A stretch of DNA of 40,612 bases from Clostridiaceae bacterium (GCA_902362865.1 CABIYE010000033.1:1-40612); one strand, 5' to 3'; positions 18,403-27,645 are shown, counted from the first letter of the stretch. The notes: generated from the sequence alone by a model not told the origin. Numbers and translations are program-made.

Positions 18403-19776
18403 CTACACGCTCCAAATCCCCACTGCAATTACCGTCATATCATCCAGCGGCTCTTCTCCGGTCCATTCCAGCACCTGTTCCAGGATATGATGCGCCAGCT
18501 CTTTGGGATTATTCATGCCGGTTCCCCCGATAAACATACTCATAAGTGCCTCCTGCTCTCCCACGGGAAGGGCATCCAACACACCGTCCGTCATCATAAT
18601 CACAAAATCTCCATCCGATAATTCCCTTTTCATCCTGTCTATCTCTATATTCTGCACCACACCAATGGGAAGCGTGGAAGAAACAATCTTTTCCACATGG
18701 TCTGCATAACGGATAAAGGTTGCAGAAGCGCCCGCCTTCACCAGCTCGCAGCTCCCCTCATACAAATCAAACACACACATATCCACCGTGGAGAATCTTA
18801 CTTCTTCTCTGCCAATCACCAGCGCCGTATTCATCATCTGGATTGCCGTCTCCACCGGGAATCCGGCCTCCAGAAGCTCTTCCAGCATCTCTACCACCCG
18901 TGCGCTCTCTTTAAAAGCTTCCTCCCCGGATCCCATCCCGTCTGACAGCACCACTGCCTCTTTTACCCCCGGAAGTTTTGTCATGGAAAAAGTATCCCCG
19001 GATATTTTTTCGCAGCCCTTCCCAATCTTCGCCACTCCCTGCATGGTATAAAACGCAGGACCTTCTATACACACCAGTACGCAGTACTCTCCTCCGACGT
19101 TCTGCCTCTCCCCGGGCTTTAAAAGCATCTTGCGGTTCACCGCCGCACAAAGCGCCTCTGCCACTTCCTTCGATGTCACGCACTGTCCCTTCACCGCCTT
19201 TACTGTCAAATGGATTTCATACCTGCCCTGTTCCGTCATAAAGAAAACACTGCTGAGCAGTTTCACTCCTATATGCTTCATCCTGGCTCTTATGCGTTTT
19301 TCAAGATGCTCGTCTGAAAAAATACCGGCATCCAGTTCTCTGGTAGCATGCTGTATGATTCTGGCAAATTCCGTGAGCTGCACTGCACACCCTTCCCGGT
19401 TCTGGACAATCCGGTTATTCCAGAGAAGCTTCTGCTTCGCGTCCCCGAAGACCTCCAGCGTCTCGCGCAAAAAGCGCGGTGCCCGAACACACCTTTTCTG
19501 AAGCTTTCTTTTCACTTCTATATTCAGCTCCGCGCCGTAATCCTCCACCGTACAAAGGATTTCATATACCATCTGACGCGTCCCACTTCGATTCTCCTTA
19601 AGGCACCACTCTTTCTTCTCGCATCCTTCACAGACACTCTCCGATACCCGCAGGAACATCTCTTCTACTTCATCTTTTGTAAACGCACCTTTATATTCCT
19701 CCAGGCTTAAGAACGTCTCTGACAGATGTTTAAGAGACTGTGCAAACCTGTCCATTTGTATTACGTATGGATTCAT
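18403..19776 (-). CDS. spoIIE: SpoIIE-type PP2C phosphatase lacking the membrane domain
   Basis: 457 residues from the ATG at 19776, which has GGGAGG 5 nt upstream; the frame extends further but into divIC. The C-terminal PP2C domain is clear: AVVLSDGMGSGEEA, DFVIMMTDGVLDA and a terminal DDMTVIAVGIW. The middle corresponds to the SpoIIE regulatory region, with a Cys pair cluster (CEGCEKKEWC). In Bacillus SpoIIE has ten N-terminal membrane helices that anchor it at the septum and dephosphorylates SpoIIAA to activate sigma-F. Those helices are absent here and there is no room for them: divIC is directly upstream. Position between divIC and tilS supports orthology. Confidence 0.88.
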   Translation of the reverse strand: MNPYVIQMDRFAQSLKHLSETFLSLEEYKGAFTKDEVEEMFLRVSESVCEGCEKKEWCLKENRSGTRQMVYEILCTVEDYGAELNIEVKRKLQKRCVRAPRFLRETLEVFGDAKQKLLWNNRIVQNREGCAVQLTEFARIIQHATRELDAGIFSDEHLEKRIRARMKHIGVKLLSSVFFMTEQGRYEIHLTVKAVKGQCVTSKEVAEALCAAVNRKMLLKPGERQNVGGEYCVLVCIEGPAFYTMQGVAKIGKGCEKISGDTFSMTKLPGVKEAVVLSDGMGSGEEAFKESARVVEMLEELLEAGFPVETAIQMMNTALVIGREEVRFSTVDMCVFDLYEGSCELVKAGASATFIRYADHVEKIVSSTLPIGVVQNIEIDRMKRELSDGDFVIMMTDGVLDALPVGEQEALMSMFIGGTGMNNPKELAHHILEQVLEWTGEEPLDDMTVIAVGIWSV

Positions 19777-19885
19777 AATTCCCTCCCGTTCAGATTCATA
19801 CAATAGGATTCCGGTGGAATTTCCTGTTATATAAAAAAGCCTCAGGAAATCTTCCCAAAGCTTTTCTTTCGTTCTTTCTATTCTA

Positions 19886-20209
19886 TTAATTCGCCCGAAA
19901 TAAAATCTCATTCTCATGGACCAGTCCAAGCTTATCCTTTGCGACCTGTTCTATGTACTCGTCCGTCTCCACATACTCTTCCAGCTCGTCAATCTCTTCC
20001 GTCCGCTTCTCTTCTTCCGCGATCTGCGCCTTCAGTTCCTTCTCCTGCGCGATGTAAGACTTATTCTTTGCAGAAAGAGATACGCTGCTCATAATCACCA
20101 CTGCCGCCAACAGCAATATGACTGCACTGATACAGATAATGCTTCTCTTATGCTGATTCATTCCGTTCCTTGGCCGTACCACCCGGCTCTTTTGTTCCAT
20201 TCCACCCAT
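19886..20209 (-). CDS. divIC: septum formation protein DivIC/FtsB-like
   Basis: 107 residues: a basic cytoplasmic N-terminus, one membrane helix (about 25-45) and an external coiled coil (about 48-85, rich in Glu/Lys), then a short KDKLGLVHENEILF tail that is the family hallmark. It works with DivIB and FtsL in the divisome. AGGTGA lies 7 nt before the first ATG. It precedes spoIIE as in Bacillus. Confidence 0.9.
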   Translation of the reverse strand: MGGMEQKSRVVRPRNGMNQHKRSIICISAVILLLAAVVIMSSVSLSAKNKSYIAQEKELKAQIAEEEKRTEEIDELEEYVETDEYIEQVAKDKLGLVHENEILFRAN

Positions 20210-20307
20210 TAATTATTCACCTATGATCCGGTACCCCTGCCGGACACTCACCCTGACTATTTATTCATCTTCTATCTTATCTTTTTTTCACAGGTAATTC
20301 AATAGTT

Positions 20308-20595
20308 TTATCGAATTTTTTTTAACCTTCTTTCAACAACCGCACATCCGGCACATCCAAGCAGCACTCCCAGCACAAAATACCAGCGTATGCTCCCATC
20401 ACTGGCATAATACATCTGAACCGTCAGAAACAGAGAAATCCCTATCCAGTAAATCACATCCTCAACAGCAATCACCCAAAGCCTGTGCCTGACAATCCGC
20501 CGGAATTTCCTGATGCAGTTGTACGCGCAATACACGATCATCCCCGCAAGAAGCGCCTGTACAAATACCATTCCTTCTTCTTCTATCCCCGGCAT
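20308..20595 (-). CDS. yabQ: YabQ-like spore membrane protein
   Basis: 95 residues from the ATG at 20595, 4 bp after the yabP stop; the longer frame to 20667 only overlaps yabP. Hydrophobic helices at about 7-24, 45-60 and 70-85, with basic C-terminus. The family (spore cortex biosynthesis protein YabQ) is needed for spore cortex formation in Bacillus. Identification rests on hydropathy plus synteny with yabP and divIC, since sequence similarity in the family is low. Confidence 0.8.
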   Translation of the reverse strand: MPGIEEEGMVFVQALLAGMIVYCAYNCIRKFRRIVRHRLWVIAVEDVIYWIGISLFLTVQMYYASDGSIRWYFVLGVLLGCAGCAVVERRLKKIR

Positions 20596-20599
20596 AGCG

Positions 20600-20884
20600 T
20601 TACCTGAACAGCTTCGAGAAAAGCCTCTCGCCCTGCTTTCCCTGCACATGGGCATCCGAATAAGCAATGCTGTCGATATTTCCCGCCAGATCCACCTCGC
20701 CCTTCTCCAGATTCAGCCGGTTGACATGCATATCCGAACCTTTTACCATCAGCATTCCCTGTTCCGTTTCCAACAAAATCTCATTCAAATCAAAAGACAG
20801 TACATCCAGCACTCCCGTTACCATACTTGTTTTCCGGTTATTGATTACCAGTTTATGCGCCTTGCCAATCTGTTTTTCTTCCAT
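20600..20884 (-). CDS. yabP: sporulation protein YabP
   Basis: 94 residues. HKLVINNRKTSMVTGVLDVLSFDLNEILLETEQG followed by LMVKGSDMHVNRLNLEKGEVDLAGNIDSIAYSD is the YabP/YqfC beta-roll pattern. YabP is made under sigma-E control in the mother cell and is needed for cortex assembly. It lies between the S4 gene and yabQ in the canonical order. Confidence 0.93.
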   Translation of the reverse strand: MEEKQIGKAHKLVINNRKTSMVTGVLDVLSFDLNEILLETEQGMLMVKGSDMHVNRLNLEKGEVDLAGNIDSIAYSDAHVQGKQGERLFSKLFR

Positions 20885-20935
20885 ATCGCTATCACAACCT
20901 TTCTTGATAATCTTATGAAAGGCTGTTCCTGAATA

Positions 20936-21175
20936 TTACAAGTATTTAAACAAGTCTTTTGCTTCTTCTTTTTTCGTTGTCTCCTTAATATCCAGCACTT
21001 CCGCTTTCACCGTCTTTGTGCCGAACTGAATCTCAATAATATCTCCCGCTTTTACCTTCGTTGAAGCTTTCGCCACAACACCATTTACCAGAACCCTTCC
21101 CGCGTCACATGCTTCGTTGGCAACTGTACGTCTCTTAATCAGGCGGGATACCTTTAAAAACTTATCCAGTCTCAT
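20936..21175 (-). CDS. rqcP: S4-domain RNA-binding protein RqcP (YabO)
   Basis: 79 residues, entirely an S4 domain: MRLDKFLKVSRLIKRRTVANEAC and GRVLVNGVVAKASTKVKAGDIIEI. The family includes Bacillus YabO/RqcP, which stabilises the P-site tRNA during RqcH alanine tailing on stalled 50S subunits. AGGAGG lies 5 nt before the ATG. Between HU and yabP, as in Bacillus. Confidence 0.9.
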   Translation of the reverse strand: MRLDKFLKVSRLIKRRTVANEACDAGRVLVNGVVAKASTKVKAGDIIEIQFGTKTVKAEVLDIKETTKKEEAKDLFKYL

Positions 21176-21197
21176 ACCATCCTCCTGTCCGAAAAAA

Positions 21198-21230
21198 ACA
21201 AAGCGGACAAGTCCGCTTCGAACTCCCTAT
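21198..21230 (+). repeat. dispersed palindromic repeat, copy 2
   Basis: Contains the perfect 8-bp palindrome AAGCGGAC-AA-GTCCGCTT followed by CGAACTCCCTAT. On the minus strand the palindrome is followed by a T-rich run (TTGTTTTTTT), so it could act as a terminator or attenuator upstream of rqcP. Confidence 0.72.
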
Positions 21231-21269
21231 CTCCCTCAATTCTTGAGGAACTTAAGTTTTCACTTTCCT

Positions 21270-21314
21270 ATGTTAAAATAAATGCGGCATTATGAGCAAT
21301 CCTCACAATGCCGC
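21270..21314 (-). terminator. terminator of the HU gene
   Basis: On the minus strand GCGGCATT (21307-21314) pairs with AATGCCGC (21284-21291) and is followed by ATTTATTTTAAC. It lies 29 nt after the HU stop and separates HU from rqcP. Confidence 0.75.
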
Positions 21315-21342
21315 TTTATTATACATGTCTCAAAACGGATTA

Positions 21343-21618
21343 TTATGCATTCACAGCATCCTTTAAAGCCTTACCAGCTTTAAACTTAGGCGCTTTGCAG
21401 GCCTCAATCTTCATAGTAGCTCCTGTCTGAGGATTCCTTCCTTCTCTTGCAGCTCTCTCACTAACTTCAAAAGTTCCGAAACCTACAATCTGAATCTTCT
21501 CACCTTTTTTTAATTCTTCTGTTACAACGTCAACAAATGCCTTTAAAGCTTTTTCAGAATCCTTCTTAGATAACTCTGCCTGTTCAGCAACTGCTGCTAT
21601 TAATTCTGTTTTGTTCAT
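21343..21618 (-). CDS. hup: HU-type histone-like DNA-binding protein
   Basis: 91 residues: [25 protein letters not shown], the [21 protein letters not shown] arm and the terminal [12 protein letters not shown] are the HU signature. A dimeric nucleoid protein that bends DNA. Strong promoter at 21727-21755, AGGAGG ribosome site, its own terminator. First gene of the conserved Firmicute block that leads to ftsH. Confidence 0.98.
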   Translation of the reverse strand: MNKTELIAAVAEQAELSKKDSEKALKAFVDVVTEELKKGEKIQIVGFGTFEVSERAAREGRNPQTGATMKIEACKAPKFKAGKALKDAVNA

Positions 21619-21726
21619 GAACTATTTCCTCCTCCTGTTCGATATATAATCCCAACTTCTATAAAATATAATGATTCAGGATGCCTTCCGTAAATCCGGC
21701 ATTCTCAATTGGCGCCCTTAAGTACA

Positions 21727-21755
21727 GTTATACCTTCTTTCCCTATGTTTGTCAA
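21727..21755 (-). promoter_or_regulatory. promoter of HU
   Basis: On the minus strand: consensus -35 TTGACA (21750-21755), 17-nt spacer, -10 TATAAC (21727-21732). A leader of about 100 nt follows, with a small hairpin (GCCG/CGGAAGGC region near 21680-21700). Confidence 0.8.
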
Positions 21756-21845
21756 GACAAAACCCCCGATTATGCACGATTCCGCATGCTGGTGGGGTGC
21801 CGTGAATGGTAACGATTCCGGAGCGCAGAGCTTCCCGCCTCCTGC

Positions 21846-22832
21846 CTACAGACGGAATGAGAAAATATTTTCCAGGAAATCCTTCTTTTCTTCCGTCTGC
21901 ATCATCGCCACTTTTAACTTTTCTACACTTTTTACAGAAATCCACGCTTTATTCGAACGATAATAGGAGTCTGCTATCTTCCAGAATTTCTCCGGATAGA
22001 CAAATCTGACCTTCAGATATTCCATCTCTTCCCCGGATATGGGGCGGACTGCTCCATACACATTCAGGATATGGTCTCCCAGCTTCTTATCCCAGCCATG
22101 TTTCTCCATCGCCTTTCTGAGAAAATAATAGAGATCCTCCGCCTGCACATCTCCCCGGAATCTGTCAAAATTCGTAACCGCGATTCCTTCCGGAGTCATC
22201 AGGATATTGTGATAGTTATAATCTCCATGTATCAGGCTGTTCTTCTCCATGCTCTCCCGGTACAAGCCTTTATAATCAAAATCTTCCAGGCAGGTAAGCG
22301 CCGCCTCCGCCCATCCATACATCGCGTCAAAGCATTCCAGGAATGCCAGCTCAAACTCTCCCTTCGGTGACTGCGCCCGCATAAATTTCCGCACCTTGCG
22401 AAGCTCCCGGTTATGACGCAGATATTCTTCCCTCAGATAAGGCTCCCCCGCTTCTGCTCCTTCTATACAGCCGTGCATCAAAAGATGAAGCTTCGCCAAA
22501 TTCCGCGCTGCTTCCAGCACTTCCCCGTTTCTCCGTATATCACACTCACGTCCGTAAAACCAATGCTTCAGGATATACCGGGTTCCGTCCTCTGAAGTAC
22601 TGACATACTCTCCGTCTTCATTTGCCACCATCTGATCTACCCGGATATACCCCTGCTCGATCAGATGTCCGCACAGTCTATAAAGAGCCGGAATTCTTTT
22701 CCCGGACATTCCCGCTTCACGGAGCAGAAGAAGCCCCTCATCCGTATCGCAAAAAAACGCACCCCTTGTTTTACGGGTGCTCTTCACATTTATATGATAC
22801 TTCTCCAGTATCGCTAATTCATAATCTTGCAT
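21846..22832 (-). CDS. CotS-family spore coat kinase-like protein
   Basis: 328 residues from the ATG at 22832, which has AGGGG 6 nt upstream; an ATG at 22838 and a TTG at 22865 are also in frame. Aminoglycoside-phosphotransferase fold: the catalytic loop is LIHGDYNYHNIL and the Mg-binding motif reads NFDRFRGD in place of the usual D-F-D. The family (CotS/CotI/YutH) is found in spore coats of endospore formers. The Asp-to-Asn change in the DFG-like motif raises the chance that it is a pseudokinase. It lies downstream of cca on the same strand. Confidence 0.85.
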   Translation of the reverse strand: MQDYELAILEKYHINVKSTRKTRGAFFCDTDEGLLLLREAGMSGKRIPALYRLCGHLIEQGYIRVDQMVANEDGEYVSTSEDGTRYILKHWFYGRECDIRRNGEVLEAARNLAKLHLLMHGCIEGAEAGEPYLREEYLRHNRELRKVRKFMRAQSPKGEFELAFLECFDAMYGWAEAALTCLEDFDYKGLYRESMEKNSLIHGDYNYHNILMTPEGIAVTNFDRFRGDVQAEDLYYFLRKAMEKHGWDKKLGDHILNVYGAVRPISGEEMEYLKVRFVYPEKFWKIADSYYRSNKAWISVKSVEKLKVAMMQTEEKKDFLENIFSFRL

Positions 22833-22896
22833 ACACATCCCCTGCACCTTACATGTTCTTTTCAATGTATGATGCAGGGAATGAGATTATGATTAT

Positions 22897-24237
22897 TTAT
22901 TTCAGGTTCTGTCTCTGCTCTTCCAGAAGCTTAAGAAGTTCCTCCTTCGTATTTCTGTCCGGCTCTTCCATAACCACTTCCAGAAAATACTCCAGTATCC
23001 TGCCGAGCTCTTTTCCAGGCTTCATGCCCGCCGCAATCAAGTCGCTTCCGGTCACTGCCAGCTCTTTTAATGTCACGCACTGCCCCTTCTGCAGAATTTC
23101 CCTGTATAACTCTGCCGTTTCGTCAATATTTCTCAGCTTCTCTTCCCGCAGATAATCGCTCTGTGCCAGCATATCCGCCCGCCGCACTTCCAGATACAGC
23201 GGAAAAAGCTCCTTTCCGATCTTATTCATGGCACGCCTGACATTCCGCGCCGTGGCCGGCATCCGGTAATCATGGTACAGTACCAGCTTCGTCACTTTAT
23301 GGATCGTATCATTGTCAAATTTCAGGCGCCGCAGCACGGTCCTTGCAATCTCCTCGCTCTTCAACGCGTGCTTTTTAAAATGTGCCACCCCGTCCGCATC
23401 CACCGTCTTATAATCCGGCTTCCCCATGTCATGCAGAAGCATGGTAAGCCTGAGAACCTTATCCGCACGGATATTCATAAGCGCATGAAGCGTATGTTCT
23501 CCCACATTGTACATATGGTGCGGCGTCTCCTGCTCCGTCACCATCAGCCTGTCAAACTCCGGCAAAAACTCCTTCGTAATCCCCAGGTCATATGCTGTAC
23601 GCAGCATATCCGGCCTTGGAGATACCAGCATCTTCACAAGCTCCGCCTGAATCCGCTCCGCACTGATATTCTGAAGCGTCGGAGCAAGCTTCCTCATCCC
23701 TTCCTCTGTCGCTTCTTCTATAGTAAATCCCAACTGTGCTGCAAACCGTACGCCCCGCAGAATCCGCAAAGCATCTTCCGAAAACCGCTCCACAGCATTC
23801 CCCACACAGCGGATTACACCGGCGTTCAAGTCTTCCATGCCGCCGAATATATCTATCAGCCCATCCTTGTCATTGTATGCCATGGCATTGATTGTAAAGT
23901 CCCGTCTTAGGAGATCTTCCCTGAGATTCCGGGTAAATTTGACCTCCTTTGGGTGACGGCTGTCTTCGTACTTCCCATCAATCCGATAGGTTGTTACTTC
24001 AAACCCTTCTTTGTCCAGGAGCACGGTTACCGTGCCATGCTCAATTCCGGTATCAAAGGTCCGCCGAAATAACGCCTTCGTCTCTTCCGGCAGCGCCGAC
24101 GTCGTAATGTCCCAGTCTTCCGGCTCTCTCCCAAGAACCGAATCCCGCACACATCCGCCGACTGCATAAGCTTCGTATCCGTGCTCCTGTAATGTATGAA
24201 TAATCGTATTTACTTTCTCCGGCAATATAATCGTCAT
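22897..24237 (-). CDS. cca: CCA tRNA nucleotidyltransferase with HD domain
   Basis: 446 residues. The class II nucleotidyltransferase head has GGCVRD (27-32) and catalytic D41/D43 in EDWDITTSALPEE. The RRDFTINAMAYN motif and the flexible DALRILRGVRFAAQLGF region follow. An HD-type domain (TMLLHDMGKPDYKT and HALKSEEIARTVL) lies in the C-terminal half. It adds or repairs the 3' CCA end of tRNA. The ATG has GGAGAGG upstream. Confidence 0.95.
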   Translation of the reverse strand: MTIILPEKVNTIIHTLQEHGYEAYAVGGCVRDSVLGREPEDWDITTSALPEETKALFRRTFDTGIEHGTVTVLLDKEGFEVTTYRIDGKYEDSRHPKEVKFTRNLREDLLRRDFTINAMAYNDKDGLIDIFGGMEDLNAGVIRCVGNAVERFSEDALRILRGVRFAAQLGFTIEEATEEGMRKLAPTLQNISAERIQAELVKMLVSPRPDMLRTAYDLGITKEFLPEFDRLMVTEQETPHHMYNVGEHTLHALMNIRADKVLRLTMLLHDMGKPDYKTVDADGVAHFKKHALKSEEIARTVLRRLKFDNDTIHKVTKLVLYHDYRMPATARNVRRAMNKIGKELFPLYLEVRRADMLAQSDYLREEKLRNIDETAELYREILQKGQCVTLKELAVTGSDLIAAGMKPGKELGRILEYFLEVVMEEPDRNTKEELLKLLEEQRQNLK

Positions 24238-24271
24238 CTTCTATATTCCTCTCCACAACTTGTCTTTCCCA

Positions 24272-24301
24272 ATTATACTGCCATCCTGCATCATTATGCA
24301 A
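24272..24301 (-). promoter_or_regulatory. promoter of cca
   Basis: On the minus strand: -35 TTGCAT (24296-24301), 18-nt spacer, -10 TATAAT (24272-24277), 34 nt before the cca start. Confidence 0.62.
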
Positions 24302-24367
24302 GAAGGAAACTATATAGTAACAGTTCAGCCCGCGCCATTCGCAAAACGCATCTACGATGCTGTTACG

Positions 24368-26260
24368 CTATATGATGATATCTCCCACTTTACTATAGCT
24401 GTTCAAATCATAAGCTTCGATAATATTTCCTTTGACGATATAAAGAACGTCTCCAATATAGACTCCCCGGGGTTCTGCATAACTGTTTCCATTCACCATC
24501 TCCTGAAGCCTGCAGACGAAACCATTTTCCGCATCATAGGAAAATACGAAATATGTCTCACCTCCCTCCGTGTACCCGGAAAATCCGATCAGATTCTTCT
24601 CACTGTCAATCACTACCGCCTTATAATTGTAGAAAACGTCCGTGCTGTACACATTTTCCATAACAAAGACATTATTTTCTTTCACATCCGTTCTGTCACT
24701 GATGTCGAACATGGACAGCTTCACACCATCCGTAATTCCCGTCTCTTCATCCGCCGCCATACCGATTCCCAGCAGCTGATTCTCTCCATATGGATGCAGA
24801 TATTCTGAAAAGCCCGGAATCTTAAGCTCTCCTACAATTTGCGGATTCTGCGGGTCGGATAAATCCACGCTGAAAAGAGGATCCGTCTCCCGGAAGGTAA
24901 CAAAATATCCCGTGTCTCCGAAAAATCTGGCGGAATATACTCTCTCATCCTGCGCAAGCCCTTCAATCGTTCCCACCGTTTCCATCTTCTCATTCAGCAC
25001 ATAGACGCCATTGGTATCCTCATTTGTCGTCACAATCCGCAGATATCCATTATACTCATCAATGGAAAAGGAATCGTTAATGTAACCCGGAATCTCTCCC
25101 TGCGCTACCGCCTCAATCTTCCCATCCTGATACGAAAGCTTCCGAATATTCGTCATCACTTTGCCGCTCCAGCCGCTCTCCCATTCCGTTTCATACCAGT
25201 AAATATTCTGACCGCTCACGTACAATTCTCCGCCCTTACCAAGGATTGCCTTGCTGTCCGCCACTTCTCCCGGATTCTCCAGATGGATAGCCGTCACCAG
25301 CTCATACATGCACGCTGAATCTTCCTCCGGCAGATAAATATCCTCTTCCGGGATGGTCTTCTCCGCTATTACCGGAATAAAGGTCTCCGGAATATCCTTT
25401 TCCATTTCAGAAATGTAATACTGGCTGAACAGATAGAGATATTCTCCCGAAATTCTGGACGAAGAATAGTCTCCGCTCTGGGTCACCTCGCCGATCAGTT
25501 TCGGCTGGGAAATGTCCTGCAAATCATAAGTCCTCACCGTCGTACTTCCATGTTGGAAATAATAGAATTCCTCCATATCCGCTTCGCTATACCAGTCTTT
25601 CCTCAAAATCACGATCGCTTTGCCATCTCTTATATAAAACTCACAGATATACTCATCTTCCCCCATCCGGATTTCCCCTGCCTTTGCAAGACCATTCTGC
25701 GTATCTATCACCGCAATCTTATTCCTGTTCTCCGCCAGTGTAAACAGGTATCTCCCGTCAGTCTTCACTACATCCCCTTCGTCCACGCCCTCCTGGCGCA
25801 CATTTGTATCCGAATACTCTGCGGAGCTTGCTTTTGTATCTTCTGACGCTCCGTCCGCCGCCTCTGTCATACTATCCGACGTAGTCATTTCCGCGCCTGT
25901 GTCTACAGCGTCGTCTCCCCCTCCATAGTACTCATACCTCTTCGCGTATTTATAAACCTCCTTATAGCTCTCCGCCGTCTCTATCACGCCGTCCGTCTTC
26001 CGGTCTTCTGTAAAAAGGAAGCCTTCCCCGGCGCCCGCATTCTGCTGGCTCCATATCCTGTAAACAGCCCCGCATACAAGCAGGCAGCATGCCGCCGCAA
26101 GCCCGACTGTCAAAATGCGGCGCCGCTTTCTTGCAGGCTTCCGCTCGTCCACTTCCAGAAGCTTCTTCTCTACAGCATCCGGCGTCAATCCTTCGGGAAC
26201 CTGAATCTCTTCCGCCATGTCCCTTAATTCATCCAACATCTCACGCTCTCTGTTTTCCAT
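24368..26260 (-). CDS. membrane-anchored beta-propeller protein next to a sigma factor
   Basis: 630 residues. Residues 1-45 are a charged cytoplasmic segment, a membrane helix spans about 48-66, and an acidic Ser/Thr/Glu-rich linker follows. From about 145 (VRQEGVDEGDVVKTDGRYLFTLAENRNKIAVID) to the end it matches the Beta_propel family of secreted propellers (PF09826, from memory). It is 15 bp downstream of an ECF-type sigma gene. The single-pass topology with a short cytoplasmic N-terminus suggests it is the cognate anti-sigma factor or sensor. No classical zinc anti-sigma motif is present, so this is an inference from context. Confidence 0.8.
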   Translation of the reverse strand: MENREREMLDELRDMAEEIQVPEGLTPDAVEKKLLEVDERKPARKRRRILTVGLAAACCLLVCGAVYRIWSQQNAGAGEGFLFTEDRKTDGVIETAESYKEVYKYAKRYEYYGGGDDAVDTGAEMTTSDSMTEAADGASEDTKASSAEYSDTNVRQEGVDEGDVVKTDGRYLFTLAENRNKIAVIDTQNGLAKAGEIRMGEDEYICEFYIRDGKAIVILRKDWYSEADMEEFYYFQHGSTTVRTYDLQDISQPKLIGEVTQSGDYSSSRISGEYLYLFSQYYISEMEKDIPETFIPVIAEKTIPEEDIYLPEEDSACMYELVTAIHLENPGEVADSKAILGKGGELYVSGQNIYWYETEWESGWSGKVMTNIRKLSYQDGKIEAVAQGEIPGYINDSFSIDEYNGYLRIVTTNEDTNGVYVLNEKMETVGTIEGLAQDERVYSARFFGDTGYFVTFRETDPLFSVDLSDPQNPQIVGELKIPGFSEYLHPYGENQLLGIGMAADEETGITDGVKLSMFDISDRTDVKENNVFVMENVYSTDVFYNYKAVVIDSEKNLIGFSGYTEGGETYFVFSYDAENGFVCRLQEMVNGNSYAEPRGVYIGDVLYIVKGNIIEAYDLNSYSKVGDIII

Positions 26261-26275
26261 GCTTCCTTCTCCCTT

Positions 26276-26773
26276 CTAAGAATCTTTCAGCAAAATCTCC
26301 ATTTTCCGAAGCGCCCTCTTCCTCTTCGAGCGCACCGTGCTGTCCTTAAGTCCCAGCATACGCCCAATCTCTTCGCTCCGATAACCGCTGAATACCGACA
26401 GTCCGATCACTGCCCGCTCTTCCTCCGACAATACGGAAAATGCCTTCTTAAGATCCATGGAAAGTTCATATTCCGGACTCTTTCCCGGCTCTGTTTCCTC
26501 TTCACGTTCAAAGAAAGCTGCATCCTCCTTCACCGTTTGCCGCGCCTGTTTCTTAAGCCGTTTTCTGCATACATTTACCAGGATGGTAAATATCCAGCTC
26601 CTGAACGACTCTTCACTCCGCAAAGATGCAATATGCTCATAGGCGTTCATCACCGCCTCACTCACCGCATCCTCCGCATCATGGGAGTTCTTCATCGTAC
26701 AGAGCGCAAACCGGTATAAATCTCTGTAGACTGTCTCGTACATTTTGGCAAATGCCTTTGCATCACATTTCAT
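26276..26773 (-). CDS. ECF-type RNA polymerase sigma factor
   Basis: 165 residues from the ATG at 26773, which has GGGAGG 7 nt upstream; a GTG at 26794 is in frame. Region 2 reads YRDLYRFALCTMKNSHDAEDAVSEAV with FRSWIFTILVNVCRKRLKK, and region 4 is VFSGYRSEEIGRMLGLKDSTVRSK. Region 1 is absent, as usual for group 4. It probably directs transcription of its own operon with the propeller protein; on the minus strand a GGAAC with a 16-nt gap to TAAA (about 26808-26836) could be its own target site, but this is weak. Confidence 0.92.
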   Translation of the reverse strand: MKCDAKAFAKMYETVYRDLYRFALCTMKNSHDAEDAVSEAVMNAYEHIASLRSEESFRSWIFTILVNVCRKRLKKQARQTVKEDAAFFEREEETEPGKSPEYELSMDLKKAFSVLSEEERAVIGLSVFSGYRSEEIGRMLGLKDSTVRSKRKRALRKMEILLKDS

Positions 26774-26967
26774 CGTCCACCCTCCCGGGTCCACACCTAC
26801 CCTTTTTTAGAATACGTACTCTAAAGTTCCTTCTATATATAAGAGGCAAAAAGAAAGAGAATTGTTGCATAGAATTCTCGAAAAATATGATACCACTTTC
26901 ACATAGCAAATGCTATACTTGTAGTGTAGTTGAAAATCTTTTTGTAATTTCGATATGGAGGTAAGGT

Positions 26968-27504
26968 ATGTCAAAATATGCAGGAACCAAAACAGAAAAA
27001 AACTTAATGGAAGCATTTGCAGGGGAATCGGAAGCACGCAATAAATACACGTATTACGCTTCCGCAGCAAAGAAGGCCGGATTCGTTCAGATGTCCAACA
27101 TCTTTCTTGAGACTGCCGAGCAGGAAAAAGAACACGCAAAAATGTGGTTCAAAGAATTCCACGGCATCGGCGATACAGCAGAGAATCTGGAAGATGCTGC
27201 CGCAGGCGAAAATTATGAGTGGACCGAGATGTACAAACGCATGGCAGAAGAAGCACGCGAAGAAGGTTTTGAAGAACTGGCTGCCAAATTCGAGGGCGTG
27301 GCAAAGGTAGAGGCCGCTCATGAGGCACGCTACAAGAAATTGCTCGAACACTATACCGCGGGTGAGACCTTCAAGGGCGATGCTCCTCTGGGCTGGAAGT
27401 GCGGCAATTGCGGATACATATACTATGGCGAAGAGGCGCCGGAAGTCTGCCCGGTATGTGCACATCCTAAGGCTTACTTTGAAAGGAAAGCAGAAAATTA
27501 TTAG
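26968..27504 (+). CDS. rbr: rubrerythrin
   Basis: 178 residues. N-terminal four-helix diiron domain with ligands E20, E53/H56 and the E-x-x-H pair E115/H118, then a C-terminal rubredoxin domain with C145, C148, C161 and C164. It reduces hydrogen peroxide in anaerobes and protects the cell from oxygen. GGAGG lies 6 nt before the ATG. It is divergent from the sigma factor gene and followed by a decayed IS. Confidence 0.97.
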   Translation: MSKYAGTKTEKNLMEAFAGESEARNKYTYYASAAKKAGFVQMSNIFLETAEQEKEHAKMWFKEFHGIGDTAENLEDAAAGENYEWTEMYKRMAEEAREEGFEELAAKFEGVAKVEAAHEARYKKLLEHYTAGETFKGDAPLGWKCGNCGYIYYGEEAPEVCPVCAHPKAYFERKAENY

Positions 27505-27645
27505 AAGTGGGGAAGAGAATAATAGAGACAATATAGATTATCTATTACTTAAATCCAAAAGCCGAACAATATCTTTTCTGATATGCTCCCCTTATGGTAG
27601 ACAGGTAAAATAATAAAACTGTCACTATAAGGAGGAGCATATTTT

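Noticed and set aside
20596..20667. Longer YabQ start
   Set aside because: Overlaps yabP out of frame; the ATG at 20595 directly follows the yabP stop.
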